Positions 46,479 through 56,503 are shown, numbered from the stretch's first letter. The stretch is DNA of 64,000 nucleotides from Segetibacter koreensis DSM 18137 (GCF_000374045.1 NZ_KB893327.1:41216-105215), one strand, 5' to 3'. Program-made: numbers and translations. Notes: a model not told the origin generated them from the sequence alone.

Positions 46479-46608
46479 AGACAGTAGATTTTCTATTAAC
46501 AAAAGGAAGAAATAAACTGGCAGCTCATAAGTTTTTGCTTAAAGCAATTACTAGTAATGGCTGTCCCGAAGTGACTATTGATAAGAGTGGAGCGAACAAG
46601 GAAGCAAC
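46479..46608 (+). mobile_element. IS6-family transposase remnant, copy B2 (tandem)
   Basis: TVDFLLTKGRNKLAAHKFLL, then KAITSNGCPEVTIDKSGANK. This is the middle of another transposase copy, directly behind B1, so the order is 3' part then middle part. The two are not identical and derive from different copies. Confidence 0.8.
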
Positions 46609-46649
46609 ATTCTTATTCTAGGGTTCTGCTTTTATAGTCGGTTGCACTT

Positions 46650-46960
46650 CGAAAGAGCTTCTGTTTAGGGAAACCGTGGCGTAGAATACGCCATGGGAAG
46701 GGCTACGGGCTATGAAACAATTAATCAACGTTATCCTACCATCTATTATTTAAATGGCTTTGGGTAAACGACAGCTTGGTCGTGGATTGAAACCGTAATA
46801 ATGAGTTAATGGATACGGCCATTTTCAGTGGTCGTATCCATCCTATGGTATTGGTGATGCCGAACAGCGATAACAATTTTGGAGGAAGTTTTTATACTCC
46901 TTCTACCTTAACCGGAAAATGGGCCAACTACACAGCGAAATACGAGACTTGCAGCTTTTA
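46650..46960 (+). pseudogene. Esterase (PF00756-type) remnant
   Basis: RYPTIYYLNGFG then, after a stop and shift, MDTAIFSGRIHPMVLVMPNS, then GGSFYTPSTLTGKWANYTAK. This is the pattern of secreted esterases with the lid loop and first catalytic block. The nucleophile region is lacking. It is inactive. Confidence 0.65.
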
Positions 46961-47053
46961 AATCGAGTCAACTAAAGTTGTGGGCCTTGTCAAAGAAAAT
47001 CAGGGCCGTTGTCTCGAACAAAGACATGCATCGGGGAATCCAATTATTATTTA

Positions 47054-47518
47054 TCATTGGATTGCCTTATAGCTAATTATTCCATCGATTGTGGCTTCTC
47101 CTGTCCCAAGCTTTTCATTTAAAAGTGCATCGATATCAAAGTGGCCAGTGGCCCCTGTAAACCTTCCAGTACCTCCTGTAATAGTATTATCAAAATGTAC
47201 CTTAAGCATATTGTTATCAAGTTCTTCGGCTAATCCGGTATGGGTTGCAAATATTTGCTCTCCATTTGAAGCTGTAATAGTTACAGTACCGGTAATTTGA
47301 GGGAAATTCTCTTCGTTATCCTTAGCAAAAAGAGTAAAACTTTTAGTAGGGAATGCAACGCCGGTACCATGGACACCGTCCTCACCTATAGATAATTTGA
47401 ATTTTCCGACAAAAGGAACTGTTTTTTTAACTGAAGGATCCGTCTTTTGGCAACTCGCTAGTACCACAACGACTGCAAGCAGAAGTGCAAGGTTACCAAT
47501 GTTGAATACTTGTTTCAT
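47054..47518 (-). CDS. Putative lipoprotein with beta-rich domain
   Basis: 154 residues. MKQVFNIGNLALLLAVVVVL precedes ASCQ with lipobox Cys at 23. The mature region (GTGVAFPTKSFTLFAKDNEE, TITGGTGRFTGATGHFDIDA) is beta-rich and Gly-rich, resembling allene-oxide-cyclase-barrel-like or dirigent-like secreted proteins. No partner is clear. Function unknown. Confidence 0.6.
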   Translation of the reverse strand: MKQVFNIGNLALLLAVVVVLASCQKTDPSVKKTVPFVGKFKLSIGEDGVHGTGVAFPTKSFTLFAKDNEENFPQITGTVTITASNGEQIFATHTGLAEELDNNMLKVHFDNTITGGTGRFTGATGHFDIDALLNEKLGTGEATIDGIISYKAIQ

Positions 47519-47638
47519 AATTGAAATTTTAATTGTTATAAATATTTAACGAAACAAATATTGCCCGCTTTACAATCAAATTCAATACGCTCTTTGAGTG
47601 ATATTGTTGTGGAGGAAATCTCGATAACGAAGCTACTT

Positions 47639-48271
47639 TCAAATAATTTTTTCGCGGAGTACTTTGGCGATGGCTTCTTTGCCACAGTTTACATGCAATT
47701 TTGGGTAGATATTTTTTAGATGTGTGCGAACTGTATCAAACGAAATTTTTAATTCGTCGGCAATAATTTTTATACTGTAGCCTTTTACAAGCAGTTGCAG
47801 TATTTCCTTTTCACGCGCAGTCAGGTGATACAGTTGTCCGGAAGATCTCATTTCAAAGCTTTGTAACACCCGACGCGCAATAGTTGGCGACATTGGCGCC
47901 CCTCCTTGCATTACGTCGCCGATGGCTTCAAATAATTTAAACGGTGAGGTCTTCTTTAGAATGTACCCGTTGGCTCCGGCACAAAGACTATCAAATAAAT
48001 TCTCATCATTTTCAAACATCGTGTACATGATAATGAACGTCTCTGGCCGGGCTTCTTTTATTTCCCTTACTGCCTGAATTCCTGTTTTACCAGGCATATT
48101 AATATCCATAATAACCACATCGGGTTTATAGCAGCGGATAATAGTAGCCGCATCTATTGCATTACCATAGTGTGCAGTTACTCTATAATCATTGCTGTTG
48201 CTGCTACCAATCAGCACCACCAGTGAGTCTCTCAACTGGTCGTCGTCTTCAAATATGATTATGTCTGGCAT
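47639..48271 (-). CDS. LuxR/NarL-type response regulator
   Basis: 210 residues from ATG 48271; the frame to 48313 adds 14 residues before the receiver. The receiver has the acidic pocket EDDD, phosphoacceptor Asp56 in VVIMDINMPGKTG and KKTSPF. The LuxR HTH is at about 145-205 (LTAREKEILQLLVKGYSIKI). It forms a pair with the sensor kinase at 48331, 59 bp upstream on the same strand. Confidence 0.92.
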   Translation of the reverse strand: MPDIIIFEDDDQLRDSLVVLIGSSNSNDYRVTAHYGNAIDAATIIRCYKPDVVIMDINMPGKTGIQAVREIKEARPETFIIMYTMFENDENLFDSLCAGANGYILKKTSPFKLFEAIGDVMQGGAPMSPTIARRVLQSFEMRSSGQLYHLTAREKEILQLLVKGYSIKIIADELKISFDTVRTHLKNIYPKLHVNCGKEAIAKVLREKII

Positions 48272-48330
48272 TTTTACTTTATTTCCCGAAGCCCCCTTTA
48301 AGAAATGTCTCAAATTTTTGACCCTGAAAA

Positions 48331-51300
48331 TTACCTGCTTTTAAACCATTTCCATATACCCCTTTTGAGTGATGGGGTTAAAACGGGTAATGTAATTTTC
48401 AATATTACACCTTTGCCTGGCGATGACTCAACGGTGGATGTTCCTCCCCATTTTTGCACACGTTGCTGAATATTTTTTAATCCGTTTCGGTGTGTCGGCC
48501 CGGCTGGATCGAAACCTTTCCCATTGTCACTTACCTGCATTAATAGCTCGTTGTCTTTGACTTCTATATTTATGTTTACTTCGGTTGCCAATGCGTGCTT
48601 CTGAATGTTATTAATCGTTTCTTTAAACACAAAAAACAAATCCCTGCGCTTACCTATTGAAAGCTTTGCAGGTAAAGTCTTTTCATCAAATCTAATTGTA
48701 TATCGGATAGCTGTTTCGTCAAAAACATCCGCTGCATATCTTCTCATACGCGAAGTGACTTCTTCTATTAAATCATTTTTGCTATCAATGCTCCATACAA
48801 TATCATCAAGTGCTTCTGCAGATGTTTGAATTTCTCTTGAAATCCTTTTTAAATATTCCGACATCTCTTGCGGCTCGCTTATTTTTTGCTGACCTAATGC
48901 AGAGAGCAAATTAATATTGGTAAGCCTGGCGCCAATATCATCATGTAAATCACGTGAAATACGCTTACGCTCTTCTTCCTGTGTAGCCGCCATAGCTTTA
49001 ATTTTCTCAGCCTGCTTTCTTTCCAAGCCTTGCATATGGATTCGATACGAGGTATATCCTACACCGCCAATTACGAAGGCATACAATGCATAAGCCCACC
49101 ATGTGGCCCACCAGGGCGGCAGCACCTTGAAGGTATATACCTTTTCGCTCCAAACGCCAAAAGGACTTAGCGCTTTCATTCTAAACGTATAATTGCCTTG
49201 GCTCATATTGCCAAAAACTGCGTTTGAATTATTGCTTAACGGACTCCAGTCATTATTATAACCTTCCAGTTTATATTTGTATTTTACCTGTTTTGCCATT
49301 GCAGGTTCTATTGCTACAAAATCTATAGTTATCGAATTGTAATTATAAGGCAGCACCAGATTGATCGGCACAGGGTAGAACCTAGTTACTCCTTCCAATT
49401 TTATGTCCTCATATTTTTTTCTCATACTATCCAAAATGTGGTGGGATAATACTTTCCCAAAGGAGGTAATCGTTTCATTTAGGATAGTGAGGCTATCTAC
49501 TGATTTATTGCTATTCCGATCACGTATAAGATTATTCCAGCAAATGTTCTCGTTATTTACTTTTACAGATTGAATTTTGATGGACAAGGGCATTGTGTCC
49601 TTCTTGTTAATTGCGGAATAATCAAACCGTATAAGCTTACCCTCTCCGCTGGCTACCCAAACTATTCCTTTGTCATCGACACACAGCGCGCCCGTACTTA
49701 CATCTTTTACCGGATAGCCAGTGTTTTTAGTAAAATTTTCAAAACCATCGTCAAACCCGCTTCCAATGTTTAATCGATTTTCTTTAAGCCCAGATAAGCC
49801 CTGTGTTGTTCCAAACCACATGATGTTCCTTGTCTTATCCTCGGCCATAATCGAGATTCCATTATCCGCCAGCCCTTGTTCGGTAGTATAATTAGTGAAT
49901 GTTTTTCCATCATATTTACTTATGCCCTTTCCATCGGTTCCAAACCAAATATTTCCAACTTTATCCTGATGAATGGCAGATACTAAGTTACTAGGTAGCC
50001 CCTGTGCAGTTGTGAAATTGGTAAAACTATTGCCGTCGAATCTGCTCGCACCACCCCCGTGAGTTCCGAACCAAATACTTCCAGCTTTATCTTGTGCAAT
50101 ACTCCATATATTATTACCCGCCAGGCCTTGCGCCGTGGTATAATTAGTAAAGCTATTACCATCATATTTGCTCACGCCGCTGCCTCGTGTTCCGAACCAG
50201 ATGTTTCCTGCTTTATCCTGCATTATAGTGATCACGGCATCACTTGCGAGGCCTTGTGCTGTTGTATAATTGGTAAAGCTGTTGCCATCAAATTTGCTCA
50301 CGCCTCTATCCGTGCCAAACCAAATGTTTCCTGCTTTATCCTGCATCATTGCCCATATTTTGTTATCTGCCAAACCTTGGGCTTTAGTATAGTTAGTAAA
50401 ACTATTGCCGTCATATTTGCTTGCCCCTCCCTCATATGTTCCAAACCATAAGTTGCCAGATTTATCCTGGAGGATCCAAAATACCAAATTGGCCGCCAAC
50501 CCTTGTGCAGTAGTATAATTCGAAAAGCTATTACCTTCGAATTTGCTAACGCCGCCTCCTTGCGAACTAATCCAAAGGTTGCCCACCCTATCCTGTAAAA
50601 TGCTGTTTATTTTATTCTCAGCCAATCCCTCCGTCTTGGTATAATTTGTAAACCTGGTGCCATCATATTTGCTCACCCCTCTGGTGTGAGTGCCAAACCA
50701 CAAATTGTCGTCTTTATCCTGCACTATACAGAATACGTTGTTGTCCGCTAGTCCCTCCTTTATCGTATAATTTGTGAACCTGTTCCAATCGTATTTGCTC
50801 ACGCCTGCATTTGTGCCAAACCACAAGTTCCCCTCTTTATCCTGACTGATACTATTTACAGAATTATTCGCCAAGCCCTGAGCCTTAGTGTAATTCGTAA
50901 AATTGCTTCCATCAAACTTACTCACGCCTCCTGCATCGGTACCAAACCAGATGTTTCCTTTTGTATCCTCAATCATACTTCGTACGTAGTTATCTGGCAG
51001 TCCATTTAAAGTATTGTAGTTTGTGAAGCTTTTGCTGTCATATTTGCTTACGCCACCCTCGTGGGTGGCAAACCAGAGATTCCCCCAGCTATCCTGCATG
51101 ATGCATGTAACAAAATTGTCAGCCAAGCCGTTCGCTGTAGTATAATTTGTAAAACGGTAACCGTCATATTTGCTTACTCCTGAGGTCGTGCCGAACCAGA
51201 GGTTGCCACCCTGGTCTTCTAAAACATAAAACACAACATTACCCGCCAACCCGTGAGTGACAGTATAGGTTGTAAAACTTTTTCCATCGAACTTACTCAC

Positions 51301-51681
51301 GCCTCCCCCGCCGGTACCAAACCAAAGGTTGCCAGCCTTGTCGCTGGCACTACAGATAACATTGTCCACCGGCAGCCCCTGATCCATACGGTAATTAGTA
51401 AAGAAAGGTATGCCCCTCCCGAATGCGTCAATTTTGATAACAGGTTTTCCAGCTTTTATTTTTTTGGGTGGGTTATGGGGAGTAATGGTAGTTACTTTTG
51501 GGGGAGGAAAAAGGGGTTTACTGATAATATTGGTTGCCCGAATTATTTTAACAGTATCATTTGCAGGATGTAAAGAGTTTAGTTTGTTGCATGAAATGCA
51601 GGTAAGAAAGCTAATTGAAAGATTAGAAAAGGCTAGTAGTTTTAAAATAAGGGAGCGATTTTGATTTGATTGCTTTTTCAA
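48331..51681 (-). CDS. Two-component regulator propeller sensor histidine kinase
   Basis: 1116 residues. A lipoprotein-like or signal-anchor start (ISFLTCISC) precedes a long sensory region of 13 clear plus one partial propeller blade (residues about 92-640). The blade consensus is near 41 residues with D-x-x-G-N-L/I-W-F-G-T. Then come a Y_Y_Y domain (about 750-835), one transmembrane segment (WWAYALYAFVIGGVGY) and a HisKA_3 helix with His913 in SRDLHDDIGARL. A HATPase domain follows with SDNGKGFDPAG. It likely senses a ligand in the periplasm. The response regulator gene follows. Confidence 0.92.
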   Translation of the reverse strand: MKKQSNQNRSLILKLLAFSNLSISFLTCISCNKLNSLHPANDTVKIIRATNIISKPLFPPPKVTTITPHNPPKKIKAGKPVIKIDAFGRGIPFFTNYRMDQGLPVDNVICSASDKAGNLWFGTGGGGVSKFDGKSFTTYTVTHGLAGNVVFYVLEDQGGNLWFGTTSGVSKYDGYRFTNYTTANGLADNFVTCIMQDSWGNLWFATHEGGVSKYDSKSFTNYNTLNGLPDNYVRSMIEDTKGNIWFGTDAGGVSKFDGSNFTNYTKAQGLANNSVNSISQDKEGNLWFGTNAGVSKYDWNRFTNYTIKEGLADNNVFCIVQDKDDNLWFGTHTRGVSKYDGTRFTNYTKTEGLAENKINSILQDRVGNLWISSQGGGVSKFEGNSFSNYTTAQGLAANLVFWILQDKSGNLWFGTYEGGASKYDGNSFTNYTKAQGLADNKIWAMMQDKAGNIWFGTDRGVSKFDGNSFTNYTTAQGLASDAVITIMQDKAGNIWFGTRGSGVSKYDGNSFTNYTTAQGLAGNNIWSIAQDKAGSIWFGTHGGGASRFDGNSFTNFTTAQGLPSNLVSAIHQDKVGNIWFGTDGKGISKYDGKTFTNYTTEQGLADNGISIMAEDKTRNIMWFGTTQGLSGLKENRLNIGSGFDDGFENFTKNTGYPVKDVSTGALCVDDKGIVWVASGEGKLIRFDYSAINKKDTMPLSIKIQSVKVNNENICWNNLIRDRNSNKSVDSLTILNETITSFGKVLSHHILDSMRKKYEDIKLEGVTRFYPVPINLVLPYNYNSITIDFVAIEPAMAKQVKYKYKLEGYNNDWSPLSNNSNAVFGNMSQGNYTFRMKALSPFGVWSEKVYTFKVLPPWWATWWAYALYAFVIGGVGYTSYRIHMQGLERKQAEKIKAMAATQEEERKRISRDLHDDIGARLTNINLLSALGQQKISEPQEMSEYLKRISREIQTSAEALDDIVWSIDSKNDLIEEVTSRMRRYAADVFDETAIRYTIRFDEKTLPAKLSIGKRRDLFFVFKETINNIQKHALATEVNINIEVKDNELLMQVSDNGKGFDPAGPTHRNGLKNIQQRVQKWGGTSTVESSPGKGVILKITLPVLTPSLKRGIWKWFKSR
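49785..51408 (-). repeat. Tandem blade repeats within the propeller kinase
   Basis: About 13 units of 120-126 bp, each encoding a D-x-x-G-N-x-W-F-G-T strand block. Adjacent repeats differ by codon changes, so this is protein-level repetition and not a satellite. Confidence 0.85.
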
Positions 51682-52312
51682 AATATTCTACTTTAGTACC
51701 ATTAAATTTACAAATTGTTTGCGGTTCCGTACAGAAGAAGGACTTTTTAAACCGGTGGTCGATTGCGAAGAATCAGTGATGACGTCCTCAGAAATAGCGC
51801 AGCGATATCATTTTTTGTTGGAAAATAAAAATAGTTATTCCTCAAATTCAATATCATTTTTCTAAGCAGGGGAATTTCGAGATAGGAAGCTAAAAATCAT
51901 TGAGAGACATATTTAAGAATGTGAGATTCAGCGCAACCATTTTTTGAAAATAACAACAAAAAACATTTGGTTAAATAATAGCAATGATCTCAATTGGACG
52001 CAGTGCTTCAACTGAAATTTAAATACTTTTTTAATTTTTGTCCGGGGAGGAGCTAAAAAGCGTATGTCAATGATTAAAGCAGTAAGTCAAAAACGTAATG
52101 TTTTAAACCATTTTAGATAAAAATTGTAAAGATCACCACAGTAAACATTTATCTTAAATTCAACCGGAATTGCCAAGAAGCATCCAATTTTTACAAGATT
52201 GCATTTGGTGGTGAGTTTCGCACTATTCGAACACCGTAGTTTAGAGACTAATATTGGAAGAAATAGGTAATACCAGCGCCTGAAGATCATGGCTGGAAAT
52301 GTAATCAAATGA
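51682..52312. other. Intergenic region upstream of the kinase gene
   Basis: It contains the promoter region of the kinase operon. On the plus strand the last part (about 52260-52312) may be degraded kinase sequence. Confidence 0.4.
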
Positions 52313-52495
52313 AGTGGCAAAGATAAATTTTACCGCATGCAAAATGCAGCACAACGGATGCAGCCCCTAATTGAAGATTTACTTGCGTATTCCCGTACAA
52401 GCACTGCTGAAAGAAAATTTGAAAAAATTAATCTACAGAAAATTATTGAGGAAGTAAAGGAAGAATTGAAAGAAGAGTTACGCCACAAACAATAG
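52313..52495 (+). pseudogene. Histidine kinase remnant
   Basis: SGKDKFYRMQNAAQRMQPLI, then EDLLAYSRTSTAERKFEKIN, then LQKIIEEVKEELKEELRHKQ, then stop. This is the end of a HisKA dimerization domain and the linker to HATPase of a PAS-type kinase. No start or ATP-binding domain remains. Confidence 0.65.
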
Positions 52496-52572
52496 GATAT
52501 TTTAAAAAGCTAAAATATCAATCTTAATACAAACAAGATTAATGATGCAGGTAAGATAACTTTACACACCGA

Positions 52573-54288
52573 TTATAAATTACCCTTCTTCAATTCTTCC
52601 GCGCAATAATTTGCGGCCCTTGCAGCAAAAGCCATATATAAAATTGAGGGACTTTGATTGCCCGTGCTGGTCATACATGCTCCGTCAGTTACGAAAACAT
52701 TTTTGCATAAATGCAGCTGGTTGTTCTTATTAAGCAGTGATGTATTCGGGTCATTACCCATACGGCAGCCTCCCATTTCATGTATATCTAAGCCTGGGGC
52801 CTGTTTGGTATCATGCTGGATTATATCTTTAACCCCAGCTATACTAAGCATCTCTGCGCTTTGGTTCAAAAAATCTTTTACCATTTTCTCATCATTCTCA
52901 TCGTAGCCGACAGACGTAACGAGTTGGGGTATTCCCCATTTATCTTTTTTATCCTTACTTAACCGCACGTGGTTGCTCTCTTTAGGGATAGTTTCGCCCT
53001 GCATGTACATGCCGGCAGTCCATACCCCAGGTTCAGAAAGGGCATCTTTATATTCAGCACCAATACCATTGGGGATACCAGTAAAGGAATCATTTCGGGT
53101 TGCCCAGACAAAGGTTAAGTAACCTCCCAGATAATCGGTATCCTGTTTATGCAGGTTCCGGTAATTGGCAATGATAGGATTAGTGGGATTGCGTCCGTAA
53201 AAATATCGATCTTTATATCCATCGTAGGTTCCGTGAACACTCCCGCGGTAATTTTGAAAAGCTAAATACTTTCCCAATAACCCATTATCATTTCCCAATC
53301 CGGTGGGAAAGCGCCGGGAGGTAGAGTTTAACAGGATCAGATTAGTGTTTAAGCACGCGGCATTCAAAAATATAACTTTTGCAAAATAATCTGTTGTCTC
53401 ATTAGTTACTGCGTCAATTATTCGCACACCGGTAGCCTTACCTTTTTGTTCATCATAGATAACCGAGTGTACCACCGAGTGTGGCCTGACGGTCAGGTTT
53501 CCTGTTTTATTTGCCCATGGCAAGGTTGAAGAGACAGAACTGAAATATCCCCCGAAAGGACATCCTCTTGTACAAAGGTTTCTTGCCTGGCATTGTCCAC
53601 GCCCCTGTTCTAAATGGATCTGTTCTGGCTTGGTTAAATGAGCCCAACGTGTCCGAACCATAAAGCGATCTTTATAGTGTTCACTAATTTTTCGCTGTAT
53701 CTCTGCCTCGAGGCAACTGAACTCAAAAGGAGGCAAATATTCTCCATCCGGTAAAGCTTCTAAGCCATCTTTGCCGCCGCATATACCTGCAAACCTTTCT
53801 ACGTGTGAATACCAAGGCGCTATATCATCGTATCGAATTGGCCAGTCTATAGCATAGCCGTAACGTTCGGGTGCAGTAAATTCAAAATTACTCCATCGCT
53901 GACATGCTCTTCCCCATGTTATTGATTTACCTCCTACCTGATAGCCTCTTATCCAGTCAAAAGGTTTTTCCTGAACATATGGATGCTCTTCATCCTTTAC
54001 AAAGAAATGCTGCGTATCCTCAGTAAAGGCATAACATTTACTGACTACCGGATTATTATTTATTACAGATAAAGGTTCTTGGGTACGATGCTTAAACTCC
54101 CACGGATCTTTTGTAGCAGTCGGGTAATCCTTCAAATGCTCTATGTTTCGTCCCCTTTCCAGAACCAATGTTTTTAGTCCGCGTTCACAAAGTTCCTTAG
54201 CTGCCCATCCTCCGCTTATACCGGAACCTATAACTATAGCATCATAGGAATTCTTTGTTGCACCTTCAAAGTATTTATTGAAACCCAT
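52573..54288 (-). CDS. GMC-family oxidoreductase
   Basis: 571 residues. The FAD motif VIGSGISGGWAAKEL is at 19-33. QVGGKSITWGRACQRWSN, the Cys-rich ARNLCTRGCPFGG and a C-terminal half with EMGGCRMGNDPN and VTDGACMTSTGNQSPSILYM all match GMC or gluconate-dehydrogenase-like flavoproteins. No signal peptide is clear. The usual small-subunit and cytochrome partners are not in the window. Substrate unknown, probably a sugar or alcohol. Confidence 0.9.
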   Translation of the reverse strand: MGFNKYFEGATKNSYDAIVIGSGISGGWAAKELCERGLKTLVLERGRNIEHLKDYPTATKDPWEFKHRTQEPLSVINNNPVVSKCYAFTEDTQHFFVKDEEHPYVQEKPFDWIRGYQVGGKSITWGRACQRWSNFEFTAPERYGYAIDWPIRYDDIAPWYSHVERFAGICGGKDGLEALPDGEYLPPFEFSCLEAEIQRKISEHYKDRFMVRTRWAHLTKPEQIHLEQGRGQCQARNLCTRGCPFGGYFSSVSSTLPWANKTGNLTVRPHSVVHSVIYDEQKGKATGVRIIDAVTNETTDYFAKVIFLNAACLNTNLILLNSTSRRFPTGLGNDNGLLGKYLAFQNYRGSVHGTYDGYKDRYFYGRNPTNPIIANYRNLHKQDTDYLGGYLTFVWATRNDSFTGIPNGIGAEYKDALSEPGVWTAGMYMQGETIPKESNHVRLSKDKKDKWGIPQLVTSVGYDENDEKMVKDFLNQSAEMLSIAGVKDIIQHDTKQAPGLDIHEMGGCRMGNDPNTSLLNKNNQLHLCKNVFVTDGACMTSTGNQSPSILYMAFAARAANYCAEELKKGNL

Positions 54289-54741
54289 AAGGCATTTATT
54301 TATGCAAGTATAAAATAATAATCAACAAAATGATGTGCTGAATGCAACATCTACAAAAGTAATGTTCAAATTTTTTTAAATTAGGACTATGAATTAGAAG
54401 ATCAATAAAACCTCTCTCCATATCCCTTGATCCAATAAAACCCCTTACTACTTTTTTAGTTTTCTTTTAGTACCATTTTATTACAACTACATCTTTCCAC
54501 ATTGCTTTTGGATAATAACAAGTTTCTTTAATTAATTTTACTTATATGCAAGAAACAGCAACCATTAAAGATCGGAATAAATGTGCGCGTAAGCAGGGTA
54601 GGAGCTGTGTTTATGCGGTAAGCTTCTTTGCGCTACGGCGGCCTAAGCCTAACTTTGTTTATATGATTAATGATTAATCTTCTAAGCATTTTCAACTGGC
54701 TAATATCATTACACTTAATCCTAATTTTTAAAATACAAGAC
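54289..54741. other. Upstream region of the GMC gene
   Basis: A 43-codon frame at 54546 (MQETATIKDRNKCARKQGRS) is unsupported. Nothing else is seen. Confidence 0.35.
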
Positions 54742-54772
54742 AACGAGCCCACCCTTGAAGGTTGGCTCGTTT
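54742..54772. terminator. Stem-loop, candidate terminator
   Basis: AACGAGCC pairs with GGCTCGTT, followed by ACC/GGT across a mismatch, with a TTT tail. It is not adjacent to a recognised gene end, so the associated transcript is unclear. Confidence 0.45.
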
Positions 54773-55216
54773 CCAGGCTTTTTTCCTTTAAACAAAGAAA
54801 GCAGCAAACTCAATTATAGGTTTTGCCATTAATTTGGATTTTGTCCGACAACAGTTTTGCATTGTACTTATAAATTTGAAACCTAGAATTTTACAAAAAT
54901 TAAACTGTCTTTGTAAAAAGGGTGTTTGACAAGTTCTAAACTCAATTGGTGGAATTCACCTGTTATCCTCAAAAAAATGCCTGCCAGCAAGATGTAATAC
55001 AGGCTGAAGAACTTAACAGTAATCTTTTCAATCTTTAATTATCCACCACAAATCATGAAGCATGAGTATTTCAAATACCTGTACTAATAACTGCCCTCAC
55101 TGTAAGTGGTCATTGTAAGAAGTAAGATACATAAGTAATAAGGTAAACGATCCAAAATGTCGCATTTACGTACGTATTATGACGCTTTCACGCCCCGCTC
55201 GTTTATTTAAGCGGCG
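54773..55216. other. Intergenic stretch
   Basis: No gene is recognised. Confidence 0.35.
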
Positions 55217-55224
55217 TATGTTTG
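55217..55224 (+). promoter_or_regulatory. -7 box of the DUF1569 gene
   Basis: TATGTTTG matches TAnnTTTG, 19 bp before ATG 55244. Confidence 0.45.
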
Positions 55225-55243
55225 AATTATATTTAATGCAATT

Positions 55244-55684
55244 ATGAAAACAATATTTGACAAATTAACAAGAGAAGAATTGATTAATCGAATTAATTCA
55301 CTTAATGAAAATAGCACAGCTCAGTGGGGCAAAATGAATGTTTCACAAATGTTGAAGCATTGTACGCAATGGGATGAAATGGCGTTAGGTAAAAAGAAAT
55401 ATAAACAATCCTTCCTCGGCAAGTTGTTTGGTAAAATGGCTTTAAAAAGTATGATGAAGGATGAACCAATGAAAAAAAATTTACCTACTGTTCCTTCTTT
55501 TAGAATTAAGGAGAATATTGATGTGGCTGAAGGCAAAAGAAAATGGATTAAATTACTGGATGAGTACGAGCATTTTTCAAACGATGGCTTTATTCATCCT
55601 TTTTTTGGAGCAATGACGAAAGAAAATACAGGTTATATCGTGTATAAACATTCTGATCATCATTTAAGACAATTTGGAGCATAA
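55244..55684 (+). CDS. DUF1569-family (DinB-like) protein
   Basis: 146 residues: MKTIFDKLTREELINRINSL, MNVSQMLKHCTQWDEMALGK, VYKHSDHHLRQFGA. His residues in HCTQW and HSDHHLRQ match the metal-ligand set of the DinB-like fold. Function unknown; members are sometimes thiol-dependent transferases. A VOC gene follows after 65 bp. Confidence 0.85.
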   Translation: MKTIFDKLTREELINRINSLNENSTAQWGKMNVSQMLKHCTQWDEMALGKKKYKQSFLGKLFGKMALKSMMKDEPMKKNLPTVPSFRIKENIDVAEGKRKWIKLLDEYEHFSNDGFIHPFFGAMTKENTGYIVYKHSDHHLRQFGA

Positions 55685-55749
55685 CTGCAAAACAACGAAC
55701 CGCTAATGGTTGCGAGAAATATTAATGAATGTAGTTAATCTTTGCCCTA

Positions 55750-56118
55750 ATGAATAATAAAGCAACATCAATCAGGCCCTTCATTGGAGCGAAAGACTAT
55801 GAGGTGTCAAGAAGTTTTTATAGTGACTTAGGATTTGACGAAGTCATCCTATCAAAAACTATGTCTTTATTTAAGAAAGACAAGATTGGCTTCTATTTGC
55901 AAAAAGCTTATGTAAAAGATTGGATAGATAATTCAATGATATTTGTAGAGGTTGAAGACGTAGACACTTATTGGCAACATCTTCTGGCTTTAGACCTTAC
56001 GGCAAAATATCCAGACGTAAAGCTTAAGCCAATCTTAAGTTACGATTGGGGTAAAGAATGTTTTGTACATGACCCTTCCGGAATTTTATGGCACTTTGGC
56101 CAATTTATTAGTCGCTAA
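55750..56118 (+). CDS. VOC-family protein (bleomycin-resistance-type)
   Basis: 122 residues: ATSIRPFIGAKDYEVSRSFY, MSLFKKDKIGFYLQKAYVKD, ECFVHDPSGILWHFGQFISR. The usual two glyoxalase units are present. The start lies only about 10 bases after a CTTTG -7-like box, so the leader is very short. Substrate unknown. Confidence 0.85.
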   Translation: MNNKATSIRPFIGAKDYEVSRSFYSDLGFDEVILSKTMSLFKKDKIGFYLQKAYVKDWIDNSMIFVEVEDVDTYWQHLLALDLTAKYPDVKLKPILSYDWGKECFVHDPSGILWHFGQFISR

Positions 56119-56282
56119 CAATGGTATTATTGCACAACGATATTCAAAGCATACAGAAAAAACAGTAATAGGGCAATGTTAGAATTTGGCATTGACATGG
56201 AAAGTTTTACAATGCACAATTTCTTTCAACAAATCCACCTCTTTTCTAGTAAGAAATCAAAAACTAAATATTAAAAATTTAT

Positions 56283-56503
56283 ATGAAAAGACTTCAGAGT
56301 ATTGAATTAGTCAGGGACATAACAATGATCATTATGGCACTTGATCATACCGCTATCTAATTCACATTACTTCGGTTACACAACAACCGACAGATTTGCA
56401 AAGAACAACGCCAGCTCTTTTCCTACCGGGAGGGATCACTCATTTCTGTGCACCCACTTTTGTTTTTTTGTCCGGCGTTTCTGCCTACCTATCCTTCGGT
56501 ATT
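56283..56503 (+). pseudogene. DUF1624 membrane-protein 5' fragment
   Basis: MKRLQSIELVRDITMIIMAL, then DHT, then a stop. In shifted frames the match to 30806-31020 continues (FCAPTFVFLSGVSAYLSF). The copy has several lesions and ends near 56503. An intact paralogue is at 30806-31963, including the same MKRLQSI start. Confidence 0.78.

Noticed and set aside
49785..51408. CRISPR-like regular repeats
   Set aside because: The spacing is about 123 bp with coding, degenerate repeats of a propeller; no spacer structure.
52087..52320. 77-codon minus-strand frame
   Set aside because: Antisense to the histidine-kinase relic region and without signal features.
54546..54677. 43-codon frame
   Set aside because: No homology or promoter; short and Arg-rich by chance.
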